Assembly (NCBI GenBank): GCA_028682845.1
Contig: JAJRAT010000064.1
Location: forward strand, 1-10,276
DNA length: 10,276 nt
Direction: 5' to 3'
DNA from: Methanothrix sp.
GTDB taxonomy: Archaea; Halobacteriota; Methanosarcinia; Methanotrichales; Methanotrichaceae
Part shown: positions 1 through 6,033 of the stretch, one piece after another
How the letters are laid out: every line of letters begins with the position of its first letter
Numbering within the stretch: the first letter of the stretch is position 1
Position numbers and translations under genes: made by a program
The notes under the pieces: model-generated
Told to the model about the DNA's origin: nothing
Databases searched by the model: none
What the model saw: the letters and a program-made list of their open reading frames with translations, nothing else

Positions 1-596
1 ACCACTCCGGGATCGATGAGCTTATTTGTTATTCCCAGATCTTCGGCCAGCAAAATCAATCCTTTTTCGGCCATTGCTGCGCCTCCTTCCAGAACCTGCA
101 ACATGCCGTCGACCCCGGAGTCCGTCGGATGGTAGGCCAGCAGAATGGCCGAATCAACCTCCGAATCCTTGATGGCCTGCGCTTCCGTCCGGCTTGTGGC
201 GACGCTGATGCTGTTGTAAATGACCTTGTCGGCGAAGCCGATCTCCGAGACCATTGCTGCGCCGCCCGCCCTCACCGCGCCGTCGGCGGAGTCTATGATC
301 ACCGGTCCCGCCCAGGCCTGCTCGGCAAAGGCCAGGTATTTTTCCAGTGCCTCAATGGTGCGGGCATAAAGGTGCAAAACCGCCGGGTTTCCCGTCTCTT
401 CGGACAGCTCTGCCTGCCGGGCCACGAGTAGATCCGCTGCAGCGCGGTCGAAGGCACCTCGCTCCTCATCCTGCACGATCTTGTGCCCCTGGTAAAATAT
501 GGTGCCGCAAAGGACCGTCGCCAGCTCTCCCGGCTGGCCGCCGAACTTCACGCCCCCGACATTCACCACGAATTGCTCTCGCTTGAAACGGAACAC
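1..596 (-). CDS. mtrH: MtrH-family methyl-tetrahydromethanopterin:corrinoid methyltransferase, 3' end cut by the window edge
   Basis: In the Mtr complex, MtrH moves the methyl group from N5-methyl-tetrahydromethanopterin to the cobalt of the MtrA corrinoid. The first 198 codons are visible and the frame is open to the left edge. The N-terminus FRFKREQF followed by NVGGVKFGGQPGE is the MtrH signature. Further family features are HKIVQDEERGAFDRAAA, the ETGNPAV segment, a PVIIDSADG strand and a DKVIYNSIS strand, all consistent with a TIM-barrel methyltransferase. The start is a GTG at 596-594, chosen because the family N-terminus begins there and a GGAGAGGT Shine-Dalgarno (607-614) lies 10 bases upstream, inside the end of mtrA. 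The gap to mtrA is only 6 bases, so the two are almost certainly co-transcribed and probably translationally coupled. Because no other mtr genes precede it and its MtrA partner is soluble, this is probably the MtxH-type paralogue and not the subunit of the energy-conserving complex (inference). The family assignment is firm; the exact role is not. Confidence 0.9.
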   Translation of the reverse strand, partial: MFRFKREQFVVNVGGVKFGGQPGELATVLCGTIFYQGHKIVQDEERGAFDRAAADLLVARQAELSEETGNPAVLHLYARTIEALEKYLAFAEQAWAGPVIIDSADGAVRAGGAAMVSEIGFADKVIYNSISVATSRTEAQAIKDSEVDSAILLAYHPTDSGVDGMLQVLEGGAAMAEKGLILLAEDLGITNKLIDPGV

Positions 597-602
597 TGTT
601 GA

Positions 603-1220
603 TCAAACCTCTCCTGCCGCATCTGCTACAACCAGCCACGCCGCCGTATCCATGACAACGCCGCAGCCCAGCAGCAGATCACCCTCTCCGGCGAGAATAA
701 CCTTTGCATGAGCCTTTTTCTTCAAGACCTGGAACGGCTCCATCGGATACGGCTCAGCTCGACTGTTGTATATCTCGACGATCTCTGCGATCTTTGCCTC
801 GTCCTCAAGGCCGATGAAGTCTATCAACTGCACCTGCTCCTGGAAGCGCATGATTGCGTCCGGCATGAGATTCTGGATGAAGGGGATGGCACCCTTTGAG
901 CCCACGATCCGGCCCTGCTCGTCGATGCCGTTCCTGTGCAGCGCGAGGAGCGTATTGCCCGGCAGGTGGCCCTTCGACTCCGCCCCGCACAGCAGAATAA
1001 AACGGATGTTGCAGTTGGAGACCACATTGGCCACGATCTTCTCTACCCCCAGGTTCTCGGTCTTGCAGGGACCGCTGATGGCTGCACCCCGGACACGAAG
1101 CTGGCTGGCTAATGTGACCACCGCCACCCCCGCGTTCGGGTCCCCTACTGCATATTCGCCGCGCACAGGCGGCCAGGATTCTTCAAAGTATTTTCTCCGG
1201 GGAGGGATTTGTGTAGTCAT
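603..1220 (-). CDS. mtrA: MtrA-family corrinoid protein, soluble (MtxA-like) paralogue
   Basis: MtrA carries the corrinoid cofactor that accepts a methyl group from methyl-tetrahydromethanopterin; in the complete complex it then passes it to coenzyme M. This protein has 205 residues. The corrinoid-binding core is clear: [19 protein letters not shown] (21-39), [20 protein letters not shown] (50-69) and [10 protein letters not shown] (79-88). His85 is the expected cobalt ligand, equivalent to the active-site His84 known in MtrA. Canonical MtrA proteins are about 240 residues and end in a transmembrane anchor. Here residues 165-205 form a different tail ([20 protein letters not shown] and beyond) with no convincing membrane helix, so the protein should be cytoplasmic. 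It is the first gene of an apparent mtrA-mtrH operon, with mtrH 6 bases downstream. It resembles the mtxA/mtxH paralogues known in Methanosarcina (from memory of the family). The physiological methyl acceptor is unknown. The ATG at 1220 has only a weak AGG ribosome site before it. Confidence 0.9.
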   Translation of the reverse strand: MTTQIPPRRKYFEESWPPVRGEYAVGDPNAGVAVVTLASQLRVRGAAISGPCKTENLGVEKIVANVVSNCNIRFILLCGAESKGHLPGNTLLALHRNGIDEQGRIVGSKGAIPFIQNLMPDAIMRFQEQVQLIDFIGLEDEAKIAEIVEIYNSRAEPYPMEPFQVLKKKAHAKVILAGEGDLLLGCGVVMDTAAWLVVADAAGEV

Positions 1221-1329
1221 GAATTGCCTGTTTAGCGTCCATTAATTTAGCGCGAATGAATTGATTCAATCCGGATTATGTCACGGGTTTCGAATTATCT
1301 ATATGTTTTGCTAAATTTTAATCATTTGA

Positions 1330-1338
1330 TATATAAAG
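1330..1338. promoter_or_regulatory. TATA element in the divergent mtrA / HTH-gene gap
   Basis: The plus strand reads TATATAAAG and the minus strand CTTTATATA, an archaeal box A usable in either direction. For mtrA it would place the transcript start near 1305, giving a leader of about 85 bases. For the plus-strand gene it would give a leader of about 270 bases. The orientation cannot be fixed from sequence because neither flank has a convincing BRE. Confidence 0.4.
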
Positions 1339-1430
1339 TCCGGTCCAAATGCTAAATAGTTGTCGAGGAAAAGCAATTTCGGATTGGGAAGCCGCGACTA
1401 AAAAATTATGCGATATCACAAGAGGGAACA

Positions 1431-1615
1431 ATGCCCATTTTCTGCTCGCAGCCGCACGAATCGGCTGCAATATTAAAAATTGAAATATGAGGGGAAGGAA
1501 TAAGAACTAACAATAATATGAACTAATCGCAATTGAGAACCGCGGAAGGAAGCAGAGACAAAGCGAAGCAGAGGGATATATGAATGATTGCCCTAAAAAC
1601 AAATCTTCTCAATAG
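1431..1615 (+). other. Possible leader mini-ORFs upstream of the HTH gene
   Basis: Three very short frames follow each other. The first, 1431-1490 (19 residues, MPIFCSQPHESAAILKIEI), has GAGGGA five bases upstream. The second, 1487-1510 (7 residues), has its ATG overlapping the first stop as ATGA. The third, 1580-1615 (11 residues, MNDCPKNKSSQ), has GCAGAGGG just upstream and ends 16 bases before the HTH start codon. No homology can be recognised. They may be leader peptides, or chance frames in a purine-rich leader. Confidence 0.2.
1448..1468. repeat. Perfect 7-bp inverted repeat, GC-rich
   Basis: GCAGCCG (1448-1454) and CGGCTGC (1462-1468) are exact reverse complements around a 7-base loop. 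It stands out as GC-rich in an AT-rich gap. It could be an operator or an RNA hairpin in the leader of the HTH gene; it also lies within the 19-codon mini-ORF at 1431-1490. Confidence 0.5.
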
Positions 1616-1631
1616 AAAACGGTGGCCTTAA

Positions 1632-2009
1632 ATGCCCTCCTACAAGGAAAGAATCCTGGAAGTCATCGGTGAATCTGATGTGGGTCTTACCACGGTGGAT
1701 GTGGCCAAAAATGCAGGTGTGAGCAAGACCACGGTGATCAAGTACCTCTCCGTGCTCAGCTCCGAAGCCCAGGTCGAGTTCGTGGAGGTGGGCCCGTCGA
1801 AGCTGTGGAGAATCAAGGATGCCAATGGAAGACATGCCGCGTCGGAGTCGAACCCAGCGGGGGTCGAGGCCATGCCGGTTGTGGATATCGACCTGTGCGA
1901 CGGGAACGATAAGACAATTTACTTTTCATTTCGAGTAAAGCCTGAAAAGATCTGTGAGCTTATGAAGCGAGCCAAAAAATGCGTCTGCGACATTTCAAAT
2001 CCGTGCTAA
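1632..2009 (+). CDS. Small winged-helix-turn-helix DNA-binding protein, unassigned family
   Basis: This is a 125-residue protein, probably a transcription regulator. Residues 1-62 form a winged helix: helix 1 (KERILEVIGESD), a helix-turn-helix (LTTVDVAKNAGVSKTTVIKY, about 19-38) and a wing strand pair (EAQVEFVEVGPSKLWRI, 45-61). A Ser/Asn-rich linker (65-80) leads to a small C-terminal part with a strand (TIYFSF) and a helix. It contains five cysteines (89, 108, 117, 119, 125), three of them in the last nine residues, which could serve metal or redox sensing (inference). An in-frame TAA directly precedes the ATG, so 1632 is the furthest upstream possible ATG; the ribosome site is weak. The ATPase gene starts 16 bases after the stop, so the two probably form an operon. 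It is divergent from mtrA-mtrH, an obvious candidate target. The effector is unknown. Confidence 0.8.
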   Translation: MPSYKERILEVIGESDVGLTTVDVAKNAGVSKTTVIKYLSVLSSEAQVEFVEVGPSKLWRIKDANGRHAASESNPAGVEAMPVVDIDLCDGNDKTIYFSFRVKPEKICELMKRAKKCVCDISNPC

Positions 2010-2012
2010 TTT

Positions 2013-2020
2013 GAGGTGAT
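2013..2020 (+). promoter_or_regulatory. Strong Shine-Dalgarno of the RecA-like ATPase gene
   Basis: GAGGTGAT matches the archaeal 16S rRNA 3' end over eight bases, five bases before the ATG at 2026. It fixes the ATPase start and argues for translation independent of the weakly initiated HTH gene in front of it. Confidence 0.8.
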
Positions 2021-2025
2021 GAATC

Positions 2026-3396
2026 ATGCCTAGAAATGGTCGGATGTCCATACCCGCGGAGATCAGGGACTTCTTCCAAATAGAGAGCGGCCAGACGCTT
2101 CTTATCAAAGGTCAGCCGGGAACGGGCAAGACCACGCTGGCCCTGGAGATCATGAACTGCCTGTGCGAAGAGAAGAACGGGATGTATGTATCCACTCGCA
2201 TCGATCCGCGCCGTCTTTATGCAACTCAGCCCTGGATAAAAGATATTATCCCGCCCAAGAACGTGATCAATGCCACTCAGACCAAGCTGCTGGAGAGCTT
2301 GAAAGGCATGGGCAAAGACCTCACCAGCTACTATTCTGTCCTGGATTTCTTCCGAGTGTTCTTCGACGAGGCGGAAGAGATGGACAATCCCATGATCATC
2401 ATCGACAGTTGGGATGCAGTTCTCAATTACACGGCGCACCTGATCGGCGACTCCAGGGCAAGCTTTGAGCAGAACATCTGCGAATTCGCCCGCGATCTGG
2501 ACACCCACCTCATCTTCGTATCGGAGTTCGCCAATATCATGCCGCTCGACTACATCGTGGACGGCGTGGTGACTATGGAGCAGTTCCCCCTGGCCAGCCA
2601 CTCGGAGGGGAGCATGAGGTCTCGCTATGTCCGTCAGATCAAGCTGGACAAGCTGCGCGGCGTGGAGATCGGGCAGAAGGCCTACACGGCAACGCTTCAC
2701 GGCGGACGGTTCCGATTCTTTGAGCCCTATCGAGAGCATAAAGACGCCAGGATCGCCAATGACGGCGTGCGTGTGCCGGACCCGGCAGAGGACCGGATAT
2801 CTACCGGCATTCCTGACCTTGATTTGGTCACGGGCGGCATGAAGTACGGGTCCTGCAATGTTTGGGAGATCGATCACGGCGTGGGCAAGAGATACTACCA
2901 GCTCTTGACCGCCCTCGCTTCCAATGCCATAAAGAATGGTCGAGGCGTCTTCATCCTGCCCAGCATCGGCTATCAGCTCAGCTCGCTCGACATCTTCGTG
3001 CCGACCAACGTCATAGTCGCTCAGCCGGAAGGAGACGATCCGGCGGCTTGGGGAAAAGAGCTGCTGGAAAAGTGGGACGATCTGCGGGAGAGGACGGGAA
3101 GACCGATATTGAACATCATCGGCCTTGATGCTATCGAATTCACCTTCGGCTACAAGGTGGCTTTGAACCTCACCAACCTCATGGTCCGCAACTGGAAGGA
3201 GACCAACGACATAAACGTGCTGGTGGTAAAGAGCGGCCAGGAGAGCATGAACATGGCCATCCACACCGCCGATACTTATTTCCTGGTAAACGAGCTGAAC
3301 GGCGGGCTCTGTCTCTACGGCGTGATACCGCGAACCGAGCCGTTCAATATGCTTTTAGAGGACCGGAACAGGATCTGCCTGACTCCGATCGTTTAA
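2026..3396 (+). CDS. Two-domain RecA/KaiC-like (GvpD-like) ATPase with a degenerate second domain
   Basis: This is a 456-residue P-loop protein of the RecA/KaiC/RadA superfamily, resembling archaeal proteins annotated as GvpD-like or RAD55-like ATPases. Domain I (about 1-235) has an intact Walker A, GQPGTGKTT (29-37), a Walker B strand MIIIDSWD (123-130, Asp127) and a KaiC-like RQIKLDKLRG segment (203-212). Domain II (about 255-456) opens with STGIPDLDLVTGG (259-271), the classic KaiC entry motif, but the following P-loop position reads EIDHGVGKRY (281-290) and lacks the GxxxxGKT/S pattern. It is therefore probably unable to hydrolyse ATP there. Haloarchaeal GvpD is a P-loop repressor that acts with the DNA-binding activator GvpE. 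By analogy (inference) this ATPase may modulate the winged-helix protein encoded just upstream. No gas vesicle genes are visible. Function is otherwise unknown. Confidence 0.85.
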   Translation: MPRNGRMSIPAEIRDFFQIESGQTLLIKGQPGTGKTTLALEIMNCLCEEKNGMYVSTRIDPRRLYATQPWIKDIIPPKNVINATQTKLLESLKGMGKDLTSYYSVLDFFRVFFDEAEEMDNPMIIIDSWDAVLNYTAHLIGDSRASFEQNICEFARDLDTHLIFVSEFANIMPLDYIVDGVVTMEQFPLASHSEGSMRSRYVRQIKLDKLRGVEIGQKAYTATLHGGRFRFFEPYREHKDARIANDGVRVPDPAEDRISTGIPDLDLVTGGMKYGSCNVWEIDHGVGKRYYQLLTALASNAIKNGRGVFILPSIGYQLSSLDIFVPTNVIVAQPEGDDPAAWGKELLEKWDDLRERTGRPILNIIGLDAIEFTFGYKVALNLTNLMVRNWKETNDINVLVVKSGQESMNMAIHTADTYFLVNELNGGLCLYGVIPRTEPFNMLLEDRNRICLTPIV

Positions 3397-3400
3397 AAGC

Positions 3401-3460
3401 GCAGACGACCGGCACTCTCCATTTTTAGTCTTGTCGTCTGCATAGCATTTTTCAGTTTTT
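3401..3460. terminator. Hairpin terminator between the convergent ATPase and cooF genes
   Basis: GCAGACGAC (3401-3409) and GTCGTCTGC (3433-3441) form a perfect 9-bp stem with a 23-base loop, four bases after the ATPase stop codon. Two T5 tracts follow on the plus strand (3448-3452 and 3456-3460). On the minus strand the same stem is followed by TTTT, so it may also stop cooF transcripts. Confidence 0.65.
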
Positions 3461-3496
3461 CTCTCTTAATTTTCGCGCTCATTTCTGCAAACGAGC

Positions 3497-3508
3497 GGCC
3501 AGTTGGCC
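3497..3508. repeat. Short palindrome just downstream of cooF
   Basis: GGCCA-GT-TGGCC is a 5-bp perfect inverted repeat three bases after the cooF stop codon on the minus strand. No T-tract follows directly on that strand, so it is more likely a transcript 3'-end stabiliser than a terminator, or it is chance. Confidence 0.3.
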
Positions 3509-3511
3509 AAA

Positions 3512-4021
3512 TTATGCTCTCGCGAGCTCCTTCGCTTCTCTCGCGATCTTTGTTGCTGCTGCCTTTCTCATCAATTCCATGAACTCGCCCTGCGTTGCGT
3601 AGACCAGCGCGCCTGAGGGGCAGGCATCCACGCATGCCGGGACGTCCAGGTCAGGGCAGCGGTCGCATTTCACAGCCACGCGCTTTTCAGCACCCTGGCC
3701 GATGACTCCGTAGGGGCAGATCATGGCACACATCCAGCAGCCCACGCAGCGGGTGACGTCCCGGTCCACAACGCCGGTGACGGGATCTTGAGACATGGCC
3801 CCGGTGCGGCAGACGGCCACACAGGTGGCATCCTCGCAATGCCGGCAGACCAGGGGAACCTTCATGCCTTCGGCACTCTCCACATAGAGCCGACGAACCG
3901 GACCCGGCTTCTCCAAAGCGGCTCCGTAAAGATTCCTGCTGGCAGAGTGTTGCACGGCGCAGGCCATCTCGCAGGACTTGCAGCCCTGGCAGCGATCCAG
4001 GCGCACGAATATCTCTTTCAT
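3512..4021 (-). CDS. cooF: CooF-like ferredoxin subunit with four [4Fe-4S] clusters, partner of CO dehydrogenase
   Basis: This 169-residue polyferredoxin passes electrons from CO dehydrogenase to an acceptor not encoded here. Sixteen cysteines form four cluster motifs: C11-C14-C17-C21 (CQGCKSCEMAC), C59-C62-C67-C71 (CRHCEDATCVAVC), C92-C95-C98-C102 (CVGCWMCAMIC, followed by P) and C119-C122-C130-C134 (CDRCPDLDVPACVDAC). This is the CooF/HycB arrangement. The start MKEIFVRLDRCQGC at 4021 is the usual family N-terminus and has GAGGCGA upstream. The frame remains open further 5', but that extension lies inside cooS and is not used. There are eight bases between the cooS stop and this ATG, so it is a cooS-cooF operon. 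The last 25 residues are a charged, alanine-rich helix. No signal peptide is present, so it is cytoplasmic. It could serve another dehydrogenase, but the context makes CooS the clear partner. Confidence 0.9.
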   Translation of the reverse strand: MKEIFVRLDRCQGCKSCEMACAVQHSASRNLYGAALEKPGPVRRLYVESAEGMKVPLVCRHCEDATCVAVCRTGAMSQDPVTGVVDRDVTRCVGCWMCAMICPYGVIGQGAEKRVAVKCDRCPDLDVPACVDACPSGALVYATQGEFMELMRKAAATKIAREAKELARA

Positions 4022-4029
4022 CTTCGCCT

Positions 4030-5877
4030 CTAAATTCCCAGCTTTTGGCGCTGGCTGTCGATGTGATCGATCATGAGCGCGGCGGCTTTCATCGGGTCCG
4101 GCTCGACGGCAAAGGTTGCGCCCAGCACATCCTTTGCGCCCGATGTCAGGAGCCCGGCCACGGCCTGGCTGCCCAGCACGGGCGGCACTGTGCCGAGCAC
4201 TGTGAATACACCCGAGCCCACCACGTAGGCTCCGATGGCCACGGCCTTCTCGCTCATCCACTCAGGGGCGGCCCCGGCGGCGGGCAGGTCGCTGATGTCC
4301 ACGCCGAGGGCATTGGCGATGGCAGCGGCCGCTACCAGAATGCGGCTGATGTCCACGCAGGAGCCCATGTGCAGGACGGGCGGAATCCCAAGGGCTTTGC
4401 ACACGCCCTTCAATCCTTCGCCTGCGAGGTCTGCCGCTTCGGGCAGAAGGAGTCCGGCCTTGGCGCAGGCTTGCGCATTGCAGCCGGTATTGACCACCAG
4501 GACGTTGTTTCGAATCAGCTCCAACACCAAATTGACGTGACCATAGTCTTGTTGCACCTTCGGGTTGTTGCAGCCCACCACCGCGCCGATGCCGCGAACG
4601 GCACCGCTCTTGATGGCTCCAAGGAGCGGGTCGAGGCTGCCTCCCAGTGCTCCCACGATGCTCTCCACGGAGAAGCCGACCATGCATTTTGACTTGATGT
4701 CGGGAATGTGAACCTTGGACGGGTCGCGATTCTTGTAGTTCATGACCGCCGCGCTCACGATCTCCTTGGCCGTCTGCAGGGCGCTCTCCTCATGAAACTC
4801 CATGTGCGTCATGCCGGGGAACTTCGCTTTGGGCGAGGTGGATATGAACTTGGTGTGGTAGCAGCCGGTGAGCGCTCCCAGCGCCGGCATCACGCACTGC
4901 ACATCCACGACCATAGCGTCCACGGCCCCCGTGGCCACGGCCAGCTCTTGCTGCAGGAAATTCCCTGCCGTGGGCACGCCGTGGCGCATGAGGACCTCAT
5001 TTCCCGTGCAGCAGATTCCGGCCACATTTATTCCGGCGGCACCCTGCGCTTTTGCTCGCTCCATCAGCTCCGGATCGGTTGCTGCCGCAACTATCATCTC
5101 TGAGAGCAGCGGCTCGTGTCCGTGCACTATGACATTGACCTGGTCCGGTTCCAGGACGCCCAGGTTGGCTTCGGAGAATGTAGGCGCAGGCGTTCCGAAC
5201 ATGACATCCTGCAATTCCGTGGCGATCATGGAGCCGCCCCAGCCGTCGGCGAGGCTGGCCCGCAGTCCGTGCAAGATGAGGTTGACGTAATCGCTGTCCA
5301 CGCCCATGTGGGTTCTGTGCATGCACTCCACGATCTCCCGGTCGATGCCGCGCGGCTCGATGCCAAGCCTCTGCCACAGCTCCAGGCGCTTTGCCGGGGC
5401 GCGGCGGGTGAATTGGATAGGGCCTTTTTGCTTGCCGAATTCCGCCAATACCGCTTCAGCGAGAGCGGCAGGCGTATCGACGCCGTACTCTTTCATGAGC
5501 CGTTCCAGCTTTGCCTGATCCTTAATGCCGTAAGACGGGGCCTTGCCTTCCACCAATAGCTGGAAGGTCATGGCCACATCTCTGGCATGATCGGAGTGGG
5601 CCGCGGCCCCGGCGGCAATGGAGCGCAGCAGGTTTCGAGCCACAATGATGTCCGCCGTCGCTCCGCACACCCCCTTAACCGGTCCCTCCCCGAAGGGATC
5701 GATTCTGCAGGGTCCCATGTTGCAGTTGCGGCAGCACAGCCCCAGCTCGCCGAAGCCGCATTGGGGCTGCTGTTTCTCAAAGCGATCCCACGCGGTCTCG
5801 ATGCCTGCCCTTTGGGCAATGGAGAGCATCTCCCGGCTGGCGGGATCTATTGATCTTTCCCGAATGTCTTTCGCCAT
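4030..5877 (-). CDS. cooS: Anaerobic Ni-containing CO dehydrogenase catalytic subunit (CooS type)
   Basis: CooS oxidises CO with water to CO2, two electrons and two protons (and can work in reverse) at a NiFe4S4 C-cluster. At 615 residues it is of normal length for the monofunctional bacterial-type enzyme. All metal ligands can be seen by comparison with the known Carboxydothermus enzyme: D-cluster C40 and C48; B-cluster C49, C52, C57 and C71; C-cluster H254 (in VHGHEP), C290, C328 (DVQCVMP), C436 (VVGCNNP), C466 (NTGCNAQAC) and C507 (HMGSCVD). The acid-base residues His94 (AAHSDHARD region) and Lys544 (EKAVAIG) are also present, so it should be active. It is distinct from the Cdh/ACS complex used for acetate cleavage in the same lineage. 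cooF follows directly as electron acceptor. Upstream is a long divergent gap shared with fdhC, with a palindrome at the presumed TATA box. Roles in CO use, CO detoxification or ferredoxin balancing are all possible. Confidence 0.96.
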   Translation of the reverse strand: MAKDIRERSIDPASREMLSIAQRAGIETAWDRFEKQQPQCGFGELGLCCRNCNMGPCRIDPFGEGPVKGVCGATADIIVARNLLRSIAAGAAAHSDHARDVAMTFQLLVEGKAPSYGIKDQAKLERLMKEYGVDTPAALAEAVLAEFGKQKGPIQFTRRAPAKRLELWQRLGIEPRGIDREIVECMHRTHMGVDSDYVNLILHGLRASLADGWGGSMIATELQDVMFGTPAPTFSEANLGVLEPDQVNVIVHGHEPLLSEMIVAAATDPELMERAKAQGAAGINVAGICCTGNEVLMRHGVPTAGNFLQQELAVATGAVDAMVVDVQCVMPALGALTGCYHTKFISTSPKAKFPGMTHMEFHEESALQTAKEIVSAAVMNYKNRDPSKVHIPDIKSKCMVGFSVESIVGALGGSLDPLLGAIKSGAVRGIGAVVGCNNPKVQQDYGHVNLVLELIRNNVLVVNTGCNAQACAKAGLLLPEAADLAGEGLKGVCKALGIPPVLHMGSCVDISRILVAAAAIANALGVDISDLPAAGAAPEWMSEKAVAIGAYVVGSGVFTVLGTVPPVLGSQAVAGLLTSGAKDVLGATFAVEPDPMKAAALMIDHIDSQRQKLGI

Positions 5878-5930
5878 ATTATTCGTCCCTCATCCCTAAT
5901 TTGATAGTGTAGTTTGTGGCCATCTCTTAC

Positions 5931-5945
5931 TAGTATTTAATACTA
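5931..5945 (-). promoter_or_regulatory. Palindrome covering the presumed cooS TATA box
   Basis: TAGTATT-T-AATACTA is a perfect 7+1+7 palindrome whose centre reads TATTAAATA on the minus strand, a good archaeal TATA box. It lies 54 bases before the cooS ATG, predicting a transcript start near 5910 and a leader of about 33 bases. A protein bound to the palindrome would block TBP, which suits a repressor. Confidence 0.5.
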
Positions 5946-6033
5946 CTTTATTTTATTTAAAATTATTTTGAATAGTTTTGAAAGTCATCCATTCATATTT
6001 ATTCTTGATTGTTTTTTATTAAATCCATAATTC

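Larger units (their letters stand above)
1221..1631. other. Divergent intergenic region between mtrA and the HTH gene
   Basis: This is a 411-base AT-rich stretch with no full-length gene. It holds a TATA element (1330-1338), two overlapping near-perfect palindromes close to mtrA (TGAAT-TG-ATTCA at 1257-1268 and ATTGA-T-TCAAT at 1260-1270), a GC-rich hairpin (1448-1468), purine-rich ribosome-site-like runs (around 1422 and 1490) and three mini-ORFs on the plus strand. It presumably carries the control of both transcription units. Confidence 0.6.

Noticed and set aside
1-40. Suspected frameshift or early stop near the visible end of mtrH
   Set aside because: A careful reading gives LAEDLGITNKLIDPGVV in one frame, matching the family, so the gene is simply cut by the window.
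766-1245. A 159-codon plus-strand frame over mtrA
   Set aside because: It is a mirror of the conserved mtrA coding sequence with no family features of its own.
1960-3264. A 434-codon open frame on the minus strand opposite the ATPase gene
   Set aside because: It is antisense to a gene with clear Walker motifs and a perfect Shine-Dalgarno, has no recognisable domain, and is explained by codon bias of the real gene.
2026-3396. Gas vesicle gene cluster
   Set aside because: The ATPase is only GvpD-like; no gvpA or other gas vesicle structural genes are present in the window.
4022-4261. Longer CooF with an 80-residue N-terminal extension
   Set aside because: The extension lies within the C-terminal coding region of cooS, has no family match, and the internal ATG at 4021 has a ribosome site and the normal N-terminus.
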